DNA of 64,000 nt from positions 124,001 through 188,000 of the forward strand of contig NZ_VAUP01000042.1 in assembly GCF_005871085.1 (NCBI RefSeq), written 5' to 3'. The position numbers were made by a program, and so were the translations under genes. Below, in pieces: positions 26,402-34,355 of this stretch. A model generated the notes under the pieces. That model had not been told where the DNA came from. It was given only the letters and a program-made list of their open reading frames with translations, and did no database searches. Position 1 is the stretch's first letter, and every line of letters starts with the position of its first letter. The DNA comes from Xanthobacter autotrophicus (lineage in GTDB: Bacteria; Pseudomonadota; Alphaproteobacteria; Rhizobiales; Xanthobacteraceae).

Positions 26402-29400
26402 ATGAACGTCGCCATGGCCCCGATCCCGCTTGCCGTCGTCACCCAGCGCATCTGGCTGGAATGCAAGCGGGCGCCGGACAGCTCGGCCTATTTCGTGCCC
26501 TTCGTCTATCGCCTGAACCCCGACGTGGACCCCGACCGGCTGGAGCAGGCCCTGCGCGAGACCATCGCCGCACACCCGGCCCTGCGCTCGGTGATCCGCG
26601 AGGTGGACGGCAAGCCCTACCAGGTGGTGCTGGATACTCCGGAGCGCGTGCTGGAGCGCTCGGACAGCTGGGAATGGGCCATCACCCAGCCCTTCGACGT
26701 GGAGAACGGGCCGCTGTTCCGGTTCGTGCTCTCCGGTGACATCTTCGTCCTCAACGGCAGCCACATGGTGCTCGACGGCGGCTCCATCATGCTGCTGATG
26801 GAGGAGGTCGGCGCCCGCTATCACGGGGAGGCGGTGCCCGAGCCCGGCCCCGGCCCGGCGGCGTGGGACGCCCACGAGCGTGCCTATCTGGACAGCCCCG
26901 ACCACGAGGCGGACCGGGCCTATTGGGCCCAGGCGCTGGCCCAGTCCGATTTCCACGCCGGCCTGCCGACACGGCGGGAGAGCTACCAGGGCGAGAAGGA
27001 CGGCAACCTCTATTTCTCGCTGCGCCTGCCGCAGATGAATGTCAGCCCGTTCATCACCACGCTGGCGCTGATCCAGGCGCTGATCCACCGCTACACCGAG
27101 CAGGAGATGGTGGCGGTGCTCTATCCCACGGACCTGCGCGGGAAGCCGTTCGCGCGCTCCATGGGCTCCTTCGTCAACACGCTGATCGCCACCGCAAGTT
27201 TCACGCCGGAACTGACCTTTGCTCAATTGGTGCAGCAGGTGCAGGAGCAACGGCGCGCCACACGCGAACATGACCGCCTGTCGTTCCAGGAGGTCATCGC
27301 CGGCCTGCGCAAGGCGCGCCCGTCCGACGGCATCCAGCTGCCCAACGTCTCCGTCTCCTGGGCCAAGCCCCTGTGGCCGTTCGCCCTCGGCACGCCGCTG
27401 CCGCTGGAGACGGTGGATTGCCAGAACGACCTCCTGTTCCTCGCCTTCGCCGAGGGCGAGCGGCTGGACGTGCGGCTGCAATACCAGGCCGCCCAGTTCA
27501 CCCGCCGCTTCGCCGAGGAACTGGCCGCCCACCTCTCGCTGCTCGCCGATGCGGTGAGCGCCCAGCCCGATGCCCCACTGTCCAAGCTGAAGCTCGCCAC
27601 TGACGCGGAGGTCGAGCGGATCGAGACCGAGTGGACGCCGCCGCCCGCGCCCCGGCCCGACCTGCAACTGCTGCACGACGCCTTCTCCGACTGGGCCGAG
27701 CGCCAGCCGGAGGCCCCTGCCCTGCTGATGCGCGAGCGGGTGGTGACCTATGGCGAGATGGAGCGCCTGACCAACCGCATCGCCCACGGGCTGCGTCGGC
27801 GGGGGGTGAAGCCCAACACGCTGGTCGCGGTGATGATGGAGAAGGGCTGGGAGCAGGCGGTGGCCTGCATGGCCATCCTGAAGGCGGGCGCCGGCTACCT
27901 GCCCATCAATGCCGCCTGGCCGCCCGAGCGCATGGACGCGGTGAACGCGCAGGGCGAGGTGGAGATCGTGCTGAGCCAGCAGCGGGTGCTGGACCGCCTC
28001 GGCCGCCCCGGCCTCGCCGTGGATGACGCCGCCCTATGGGCGGACGAGCCGGACACCCGGCCATCCTCCGTCAACGCCATCGGCGACATTTGCTACGTGC
28101 TGTTCACGTCCGGCTCCACCGGCAAGCCGAAGGGCGTGACGCTGACCCATTTCTCCGTCATGAACAGCCTGCGCAACGCCAATGCGGAGCACGGCGTCGG
28201 GCCGGGCGACCGGTCGTTGCAGCTGTCGGACTTCAGCTTCGACCTCTCGGTCTACGACATCTTCGGCATGCTCTCGGCCGGCGCCGGCGTGGTGATCCCG
28301 GACGAGGACCGCCACCTGGAGCCGCCGCACTGGGTGGAGCTGGTGCGCCAGCATCAGGCCACCATCTGGCTGAGCGTGCCCATGTATGTGGACATGTGGG
28401 TGCAGTCGGGCGAGGCGCTGCCCTCCATCCGCGTGTTCATGATGGGCGGCGACAAGATCCCCACCGACCTGCCGGACCGCATGCGCCCGCTCGCCCCCGG
28501 CGCGGTGATCTGGAGCATCGGCGGCCCCACCGAGACCTCCATCTTCTCCAACTGGTACCGCGTCGGCACGGTGGACCCCATCTGGACCACCATCCCCTAT
28601 GGCCGGGCCATGCCCAACCAGAAGATGCTGGTGCTCGATCCCGGTCTCAACCCCTGCCCGCCGTTCATGCCGGGGCGCATCTTCATGGGCGGCGTCTGCC
28701 TTGCGCGAGGCTACTGGCACGACGAAGAGAAGACCAACGCCGCCTTCATCACCTATCCCGCCACCGGCGAGCGCATCTATTATACCGGCGACCTCGGCCG
28801 CTGGCTGCCCGACGGACAGGTGGAATTCCTCGGCCGGGCCGACTTCCAGGTGAAGGTCAATGGCTTCCGGGTGGAGCTGGGCGAGATCGAGGGCGCCATC
28901 GAGGCCCTGCCCGGCGTGAAGGCCGCCATCGTGGACGGGCAGGACCAGCCCAACCGCAAGGGCAAGTTCCTGGTGGCCTATGTGGTTTCGGAGGGCGCGC
29001 TGGACGCCGCCGAGATGCGCGCCGCTTTGCAGGACAAGCTGCCCTATTACATGATCCCGCGGGTGTTCGTGCCGCTGGAGCGCATCCCGCTCTCGGCCAA
29101 CGGCAAGGTGGACCGCAAGGCCCTGCCCCGCCCCGACGTGGCGCAGATGCCCGGCGAACTGCCCTATGTGCCGCCGCGCACCGAGACCGAGGCTGCGCTG
29201 GTGGACATCTGGCAGGCGGTGCTGAAGCACGAGCCCGTCGGCATCCACGACAATTTCTATGCGCTGGGCGGCGATTCGCTGCTGGCGGTGCAGCTCGGCA
29301 TCAAGGCGCGGGAGGTGGGGCTGCCGCTCGATCCCACCGCGCTCCAGCGCACCCCCACCATCGCCGAATTGGTGCAGGGCCTTGCCCCGGTGCGGGCGGT

Positions 29401-30619
29401 GGACGCAAGCGAGGCCACCGGCGACGAGCCGCTGTCGCCCATGCAGCGCTATTATTTCACCTGGGCGAGTGAGCGGCCGCAGCAGTTCAACGTCTCCGCC
29501 GTGTTCCGCTGCGCACTGGAGCCGGAGCGGCTGCGCGAGGCCCTGCAAAAGCTGGTGGCGCACCACGACGCCCTGCGCCTCCGCTTCCATGACGGGCGCC
29601 AATATTATGTGGAGACCGGCATCGAGGTGCCGCTCGAATGCGCCGACATCCCGCTGGTGGATGTGGCCGCGCGGGCGGCGCAGATGCAGGAGACCATCGA
29701 CATCGCGCAGGGCCCGATCATGCGGGCCGGCCTGTTCACCACCGAACAGGGCCAGCGCCTGGTGCTCATCTGCCACCATCTGGTGACCGATGGCCTGTCC
29801 TGGGGCGCGGTGGTGACGGACCTGCAGCGGGCCTATCTGGGCCAGCCGCTGGCTCCGGCGGGCGGCACCTACAAGGCGTGGGTGGAAGGCCTCATAAGCT
29901 ATGCCGCCACCCCCGAGGCGGAGGCGCAATTCCCCTATTGGCTCGAGCAGCAGGGCCCGACCTTCACCCCAGACAGCGACCAGCCCGGCGCCCGGCAGCG
30001 GGACATCGTGACCTTCCAAAGCGTCATGCTGGAGGAGACGCCGCACAATCCTTACGAGCGCGTCGCCGCCGCCCTGGTGGAAGCTTCCGGGCAGGATCGC
30101 CTGATGCTTCACGTGGTGGGCCACGGGCGCGAGCCGGTGGTGGAGGGGGTGGATCCCACCCGTATCTGCGGCTGGTTCACCACCCACACGCCCATCGTGC
30201 TGTCGGGCGGGCTTTCAGACGTGGCCGGGCAGTTGCACGCCATGCCCCGGCACGGCATCGCCCATGGCGCGCTGCGCGCCTATCATCCGCGCGGGGCGGA
30301 GCTGGCGGTGCAGGACCAGGTGAAGATCCTGTACAATTTCTTCGGCGAGACCTGGGATGCCAGCTTCCACGGCGCGGTGTTCGAGAAGCCGGAAGACGAG
30401 CTTCTGTACCTCAAGAACCACGCCTTCGCCGACAACCCGGCAGACTTCTGGCTGTATCTCGTCGCCGTCATACATGAGGGCAAGCTGCTGGTGCGGTTCC
30501 AGTACTCCTCCTTCAACTACAAGGAAGAGACCATCAAGGGCCTTGCCGACCGGATGCGGGAGAGCCTGAAGACGCACCTGAACGACCCTGTCGCCGTGCC
30601 GGTCGCCGCGCCGGCATGA
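26402..30619 (+). CDS. Single-module non-ribosomal peptide synthetase (C-A-PCP-E)
   Basis: 1405 residues. Condensation domain about 1-410: the HHxxxDG motif reads SHMVLDG, with the catalytic second His kept. Adenylation domain about 421-905: FTSGSTGKPKGV, GGPTETS, YTGDLGRW, NGKVDRKALP. Carrier domain with phosphopantetheine Ser about 956 (GGDSLLAV). A final domain, about 1009-1405, has epimerisation hallmarks (HHLVTDGLSW, ICGWFTTHTPI, ILYNFFGE). In its EGHGRE-type motif the first Glu is Val (VVGHGRE). There is no thioesterase. The A domain resembles the cysteine/serine-type clade of siderophore synthetases. The stop overlaps the MFS gene. The product is probably a short N-acylated or peptidyl amino acid; inference. 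Confidence 0.88.
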   Translation: MNVAMAPIPLAVVTQRIWLECKRAPDSSAYFVPFVYRLNPDVDPDRLEQALRETIAAHPALRSVIREVDGKPYQVVLDTPERVLERSDSWEWAITQPFDVENGPLFRFVLSGDIFVLNGSHMVLDGGSIMLLMEEVGARYHGEAVPEPGPGPAAWDAHERAYLDSPDHEADRAYWAQALAQSDFHAGLPTRRESYQGEKDGNLYFSLRLPQMNVSPFITTLALIQALIHRYTEQEMVAVLYPTDLRGKPFARSMGSFVNTLIATASFTPELTFAQLVQQVQEQRRATREHDRLSFQEVIAGLRKARPSDGIQLPNVSVSWAKPLWPFALGTPLPLETVDCQNDLLFLAFAEGERLDVRLQYQAAQFTRRFAEELAAHLSLLADAVSAQPDAPLSKLKLATDAEVERIETEWTPPPAPRPDLQLLHDAFSDWAERQPEAPALLMRERVVTYGEMERLTNRIAHGLRRRGVKPNTLVAVMMEKGWEQAVACMAILKAGAGYLPINAAWPPERMDAVNAQGEVEIVLSQQRVLDRLGRPGLAVDDAALWADEPDTRPSSVNAIGDICYVLFTSGSTGKPKGVTLTHFSVMNSLRNANAEHGVGPGDRSLQLSDFSFDLSVYDIFGMLSAGAGVVIPDEDRHLEPPHWVELVRQHQATIWLSVPMYVDMWVQSGEALPSIRVFMMGGDKIPTDLPDRMRPLAPGAVIWSIGGPTETSIFSNWYRVGTVDPIWTTIPYGRAMPNQKMLVLDPGLNPCPPFMPGRIFMGGVCLARGYWHDEEKTNAAFITYPATGERIYYTGDLGRWLPDGQVEFLGRADFQVKVNGFRVELGEIEGAIEALPGVKAAIVDGQDQPNRKGKFLVAYVVSEGALDAAEMRAALQDKLPYYMIPRVFVPLERIPLSANGKVDRKALPRPDVAQMPGELPYVPPRTETEAALVDIWQAVLKHEPVGIHDNFYALGGDSLLAVQLGIKAREVGLPLDPTALQRTPTIAELVQGLAPVRAVDASEATGDEPLSPMQRYYFTWASERPQQFNVSAVFRCALEPERLREALQKLVAHHDALRLRFHDGRQYYVETGIEVPLECADIPLVDVAARAAQMQETIDIAQGPIMRAGLFTTEQGQRLVLICHHLVTDGLSWGAVVTDLQRAYLGQPLAPAGGTYKAWVEGLISYAATPEAEAQFPYWLEQQGPTFTPDSDQPGARQRDIVTFQSVMLEETPHNPYERVAAALVEASGQDRLMLHVVGHGREPVVEGVDPTRICGWFTTHTPIVLSGGLSDVAGQLHAMPRHGIAHGALRAYHPRGAELAVQDQVKILYNFFGETWDASFHGAVFEKPEDELLYLKNHAFADNPADFWLYLVAVIHEGKLLVRFQYSSFNYKEETIKGLADRMRESLKTHLNDPVAVPVAAPA

Positions 30620-31827
30620 TCGCGCTCTATCTGCTGATCCTGGTGGATTCCATCAGCGCGACGGTGATCATCCCGCTGCTCGGACCGCTGCTGATCGATC
30701 CGGCCACGCTGGTGTTCCTGCCGGATGCCTCGCTGCCGCTGCGCAATTTCGTCAGCGGGCTGCTGGTCGCAACCTATGTCTTTCTGATGCTCTACATGGC
30801 GCCGGTGCTGGGGCGCCTGTCGGACCAGTGGGGCCGCCGGCCCGTGCTGCTGCTGTGTGGGGCCGGCGTGCTGCTGGGCAATCTTCTGGCCGGCCTTGCC
30901 ATCGACCTGCACCTGCTGCCGCTGCTGTTCCTCGGCCGGCTCATCGGCGGCGCCACCGCCGCCGCCCAGCCCACGGCGCAGGCGGCGCTGGTGGATACCG
31001 GCAGCAACAAGGCCCGGCTGCTGAGCTACAGCATGCTGTTCTCCTCCCTCGGCTTCGTGCTCGGCCCGGTGGTGGCGTCCGGCCTGTCGACCATCTCCTT
31101 CTCCGCGCCGCTGCACCTGTGCACGGCGCTGACGCTGATCGCCCTGGTGCTGCTGTGGACCGGCTACCGGGAGGAGGAGAAGCCCGGACGCAAGGTGGAC
31201 TGGTCGACCATCTCCATTTTCGAAGGCGTGCGCTGCTTCAAGGAGGCGGCAGGCGACAGGGCGGTGCGCGGCATCCTCGGCGGCTTCCTGCTGATGCAGG
31301 TGGCGTGGGGCAGCTTCTTCGTCTTCGTCTCGGTCTATCTGATGGAGGCGCCCCGGCTCGACATGAGCCTGCATCAGGTGGGCGCCTTCATGTCCATCAT
31401 GGGGATCGGGTTCTGCATCTCCAACGGGCTGGTGCAACCGGCGCTCGCCGAGCGCTTCGGCATGCGCAGCCTCGCGGTGGCCGGGCTCGCCCTGAATGCG
31501 GCCACCATGGTGGCGTGCCTTCTTTTGGGCTCGGCCTATCAGGCCTATGCGGCGGCGCTGGTGGCTGGCATCACCGTCAACATCGCCTATCCCTCCATCG
31601 TCACCATGCTGTCGGATCGCGTAACCCCGGAGCGGCAGGGCTGGATCCTGGGCATGGTCGGCTCGGCGGCGGCCATGGGGTGGGGCGTTTCGTCGGTGAT
31701 TTCCGGCGCGCTGGGCGGCTTGGGGCAGGCCCTGCCGGTGGTGCTGGCCGCAGCGCTGATGGCCGGCGCCGCGCTGGCCATGACCGTGGCGGGTTCTGGC
31801 GGGACGACAACCGCAGCGCCCGACTGA
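30616..31827 (+). CDS. Major facilitator superfamily transporter, likely exporter
   Basis: 403 residues with about 11-12 hydrophobic helices. It shows the MFS motif A-like loop GRLSDQWGRRPVLLL between helices 2 and 3 and the PTAQAALVD region of drug-efflux-type members. The ATG overlaps the NRPS stop (ATGA), so the two are translationally coupled, and export of the NRPS product is the obvious reading. The C-terminal tail (GSGGTTTAAPD) is short. No binding motif allows a substrate to be named. Confidence 0.88.
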   Translation: MIALYLLILVDSISATVIIPLLGPLLIDPATLVFLPDASLPLRNFVSGLLVATYVFLMLYMAPVLGRLSDQWGRRPVLLLCGAGVLLGNLLAGLAIDLHLLPLLFLGRLIGGATAAAQPTAQAALVDTGSNKARLLSYSMLFSSLGFVLGPVVASGLSTISFSAPLHLCTALTLIALVLLWTGYREEEKPGRKVDWSTISIFEGVRCFKEAAGDRAVRGILGGFLLMQVAWGSFFVFVSVYLMEAPRLDMSLHQVGAFMSIMGIGFCISNGLVQPALAERFGMRSLAVAGLALNAATMVACLLLGSAYQAYAAALVAGITVNIAYPSIVTMLSDRVTPERQGWILGMVGSAAAMGWGVSSVISGALGGLGQALPVVLAAALMAGAALAMTVAGSGGTTTAAPD

Positions 31828-32017
31828 GCACGGGCGCATCCTGAACGCCAACGCAGATTGAACGCAGGGCGTGGCCTGTCGCGCCGGCCTGCGGATGGCC
31901 GCACGACCCGCCCCACGGCCGTCACCCTGGGCACCGCTTTTGTCCGCCGCACCCTCGCCGGGGCATCGCGGCCCGCCAGCCTCAGAAGGCCGCCAGCCCG
32001 AAGCCGCCTTCCGCAGA

Positions 32018-33754
32018 TCAGAGCATACGCGCCGCCGGAGCACCCCGCACCAAGCGGCCGGGACGGGCACCGGTGTCCTCGCCGCCCTTCGTCACCCCGA
32101 CGCCCTTCACATAGGTCGCCACATAGCCCTCGGCCTTCTGCATCAGGCGCTGGGCGCCGTTGGGCAGGTCATAGATCATGTGCAACTTGCCGAGCTGCAG
32201 GTTGGGATAGTCGATGAGGTTGACGTCCGCACGCAGGCCGGGAGCGATGCGGCCGCGGTCGTTCAGGCCGTAGAAGCTGGCGGTGTCGAAGCTCTGCTTG
32301 CGCACGATGTGTTCCAGCGGCAGGCGCGGGCCGCGCTGGCGATCACGCACCCAGTGGGTGAGCAGGAAGGTGGGCGCGCCGGCATCGCAGACGGTGGCCA
32401 CATGCGCGCCGGCATCGCTGCCGCCGGGGATGGTGTGGGCGCTGCTCAAGAGGTCGAAGGTGGGGTCGAGGTTGCCGTCCGCATAGCCCATGATGGGCCG
32501 GTGCAGGAAGCCCTTGCCGTCCTCGCTCAGGAGGATGTCGAGTGCCACCTCGCGGGCGTCGCGGTTCTCGCGCTTGGCGGTGGCGCGGATGCTGGTCTCC
32601 GGCGCCGGCTCGTAATTGGCCGGATTGCTCAGGGGATAGACGCCGCGCCACTGGTTGAAGCCGGTGGGGAAGCCCAGCACGTCGTTCACGCCCTCCAGCG
32701 CCATGGCCTTGCGCAGCTCGGGCTGGGCCTTGAGCCGGCCGACCATCTCCGCATAAGGCAGCTTCGACAGCTCCTTGTAGATGGGCGATCCCAGGAACGG
32801 ATGGTGCCGGCTCTCCAGGCAGACCATCACCCCGATGGAGCGGCAGAACATCTGCGGGCGCACCAGCGGGCCGTTGCTGCCGGCGGGGGCGGTCTCGTCG
32901 AGCTGGGTGCGCCAGAAGCTGGGCTGGATGTGGTTCTGTCCCATCAGGAAGGTGATGGGACAGCCGGTGCGCGCGGAAATCTCCTTCATCCAGGCGAGGT
33001 CGCGCGCCGGGTTGACGATGTCCTCGCCGAGCAGGCCCGCCGGCACCACTTCCATCACGCCGTGGCCGCTCGCCACCACCGCCTCGGCGAAGGCGTACAG
33101 CTCCTCGAACGAGGCGAAGGTGCCGGGCACCGGCTCCCCGTCCGTTGCGCGGTGCACAACTGTTCGCGAGGTTGTGAAGCCGAGGGAGCCGGCGTCCTGG
33201 GCCTGCCGCACCATGGCGGCCATGGCGGCGATGTCCTCGGGGGTGGCGTCCTCGTTGGTCATGCCGCGCTCGCCCATGACATATCCGCGCAGGGGGCCAT
33301 GGGCGATCTGGCAGCCGACATCGATGGCGAAACTACGCCGGTCGAGGAAGTCGAGATATTCGGGGAAGGTCTCCCAGCCCCAGCAGATGCCCTCGGACAA
33401 AGCGGTGCCCGGGATATCCTCGACCCCCTCCATCATCTGGATGAGCCAGTCGTGCCTGTCCGGCTTCACCGGTGCGAATCCGACTCCGCAATTGCCTGAA
33501 ATTGCAGTGGAAACCCCGTGCCAGAGGGAGGGGGCGAGCTGCTCGTCCCAGCTCATTTGGCCGTCATAATGGGTATGGATGTCGATCCAGCCGGGGGTGA
33601 CCAGGAGGCCGTCGGCGTCCACCGTCTCGCGCGCGACGCCGCTCACCTTGCCGACCGCGACGATCACGCCGTCCTTGACCGCCACGTCGCCCGTGAACGA
33701 CGGCGCCCCGGTGCCATCTGCAATCTGCCCGCCCTTGATCAGCAGATCATACAT
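32018..33754 (-). CDS. N-acyl-D-amino-acid deacylase-like amidohydrolase
   Basis: 578 residues of the amidohydrolase superfamily, D-aminoacylase type. N-terminal MYDLLIKGGQIADGTGAPSF, the metal-binding IDIHTHYDGQ loop, ISGNCGVGFAP (Cys near the metal site in D-aminoacylases), and the late GGSDAGAHV with catalytic Asp. The family hydrolyses N-acyl-D-amino acids to D-amino acid plus carboxylate. ATG 33754 follows a GGGAGG site; an upstream start would add 18 non-homologous residues. It converges on the NRPS-MFS pair, whose final domain is epimerase-like, so its substrate could be the NRPS product. It might serve in turnover, prodrug maturation or self-protection; all of that is inference. Confidence 0.87.
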   Translation of the reverse strand: MYDLLIKGGQIADGTGAPSFTGDVAVKDGVIVAVGKVSGVARETVDADGLLVTPGWIDIHTHYDGQMSWDEQLAPSLWHGVSTAISGNCGVGFAPVKPDRHDWLIQMMEGVEDIPGTALSEGICWGWETFPEYLDFLDRRSFAIDVGCQIAHGPLRGYVMGERGMTNEDATPEDIAAMAAMVRQAQDAGSLGFTTSRTVVHRATDGEPVPGTFASFEELYAFAEAVVASGHGVMEVVPAGLLGEDIVNPARDLAWMKEISARTGCPITFLMGQNHIQPSFWRTQLDETAPAGSNGPLVRPQMFCRSIGVMVCLESRHHPFLGSPIYKELSKLPYAEMVGRLKAQPELRKAMALEGVNDVLGFPTGFNQWRGVYPLSNPANYEPAPETSIRATAKRENRDAREVALDILLSEDGKGFLHRPIMGYADGNLDPTFDLLSSAHTIPGGSDAGAHVATVCDAGAPTFLLTHWVRDRQRGPRLPLEHIVRKQSFDTASFYGLNDRGRIAPGLRADVNLIDYPNLQLGKLHMIYDLPNGAQRLMQKAEGYVATYVKGVGVTKGGEDTGARPGRLVRGAPAARML

Positions 33755-34005
33755 CGCGCCTCGCCTCCCGACCCTTTTCCGCGTCGCAAATTGCGACAAA
33801 CGGGACACCTGTTGGAACTTGACTCCAAATCGCTGATCAGATTACCATTGCTGCACCTGCGAAGACAGCTTTCTTTTCGATGAAAAGAGTAATTTTTCAT
33901 CATACCCTCTGTCATATGAAAGCTAATAGCAGTGATTACGAATGTTATTCGGCGAATTTTCGCAAGAATGCCGCTCCACGAGTCATGTAGACTATCCAGC
34001 GATTC
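33755..34005. other. AT-rich divergent promoter region
   Basis: 251 bases between the deacylase and ACP genes, visibly AT-richer than everything around it (for example TTTCTTTTCGATGAAAAGAG, which is itself an inverted repeat near 33870-33890). It should carry promoters in both directions. The composition suggests an acquired segment or a silencer-bound (MucR/H-NS-like) region. Confidence 0.45.
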
Positions 34006-34272
34006 ATGAAACGGGATGGAAAAGAAGTGACGCTTGAACATCCAGACGTTTATGAAAAGCTTACGGATGTATTCCGTAATGTATTTCAGGACGACGATAT
34101 CGTTTTGTTTCCTGAAATGACGGCAGCTGATGTAGAAGGCTGGGACAGCTTGGCCAATATCAGACTCATTCTGGCAGTGGAGACGGCATTTTCGATCCGG
34201 CTTTCTGCGGCGCAGGCCGCGTCACTGGCGAAGCTCGGTGATCTGGTGAGCCTCATCGCCAGTAAAATCTAA
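34006..34272 (+). CDS. Acyl carrier protein, FkbH-associated type
   Basis: 88 residues. The phosphopantetheine Ser is about residue 48 in VEGWDSLANIRLI, the form usually seen beside FkbH-like genes. The rest is a helical ACP (VYEKLTDVFRNVF, VETAFSIRLSAAQAASLAKL). ATG 34006 has no clear ribosome site; GTG 34027 is an alternative. It would be charged by the downstream FkbH-like protein and carry the acyl group to the MBOAT. Its codon use and base content are AT-richer than its neighbours, a sign of separate origin or strong selection on the 5' region. Confidence 0.85.
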   Translation: MKRDGKEVTLEHPDVYEKLTDVFRNVFQDDDIVLFPEMTAADVEGWDSLANIRLILAVETAFSIRLSAAQAASLAKLGDLVSLIASKI

Positions 34273-34355
34273 TGGAACAGATAAAAATACCACAAAAGGT
34301 ATTGATCTGAGGAAATGCACTCTGGGGAGGTCCGAGCAAGAAGGATCGGGCGATT

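Noticed and set aside
26402-30619. Heterocyclisation (Cy) domain in the NRPS
   Set aside because: The DxxxxDxxS motif is absent; the first domain keeps a condensation-type SHMVLDG.
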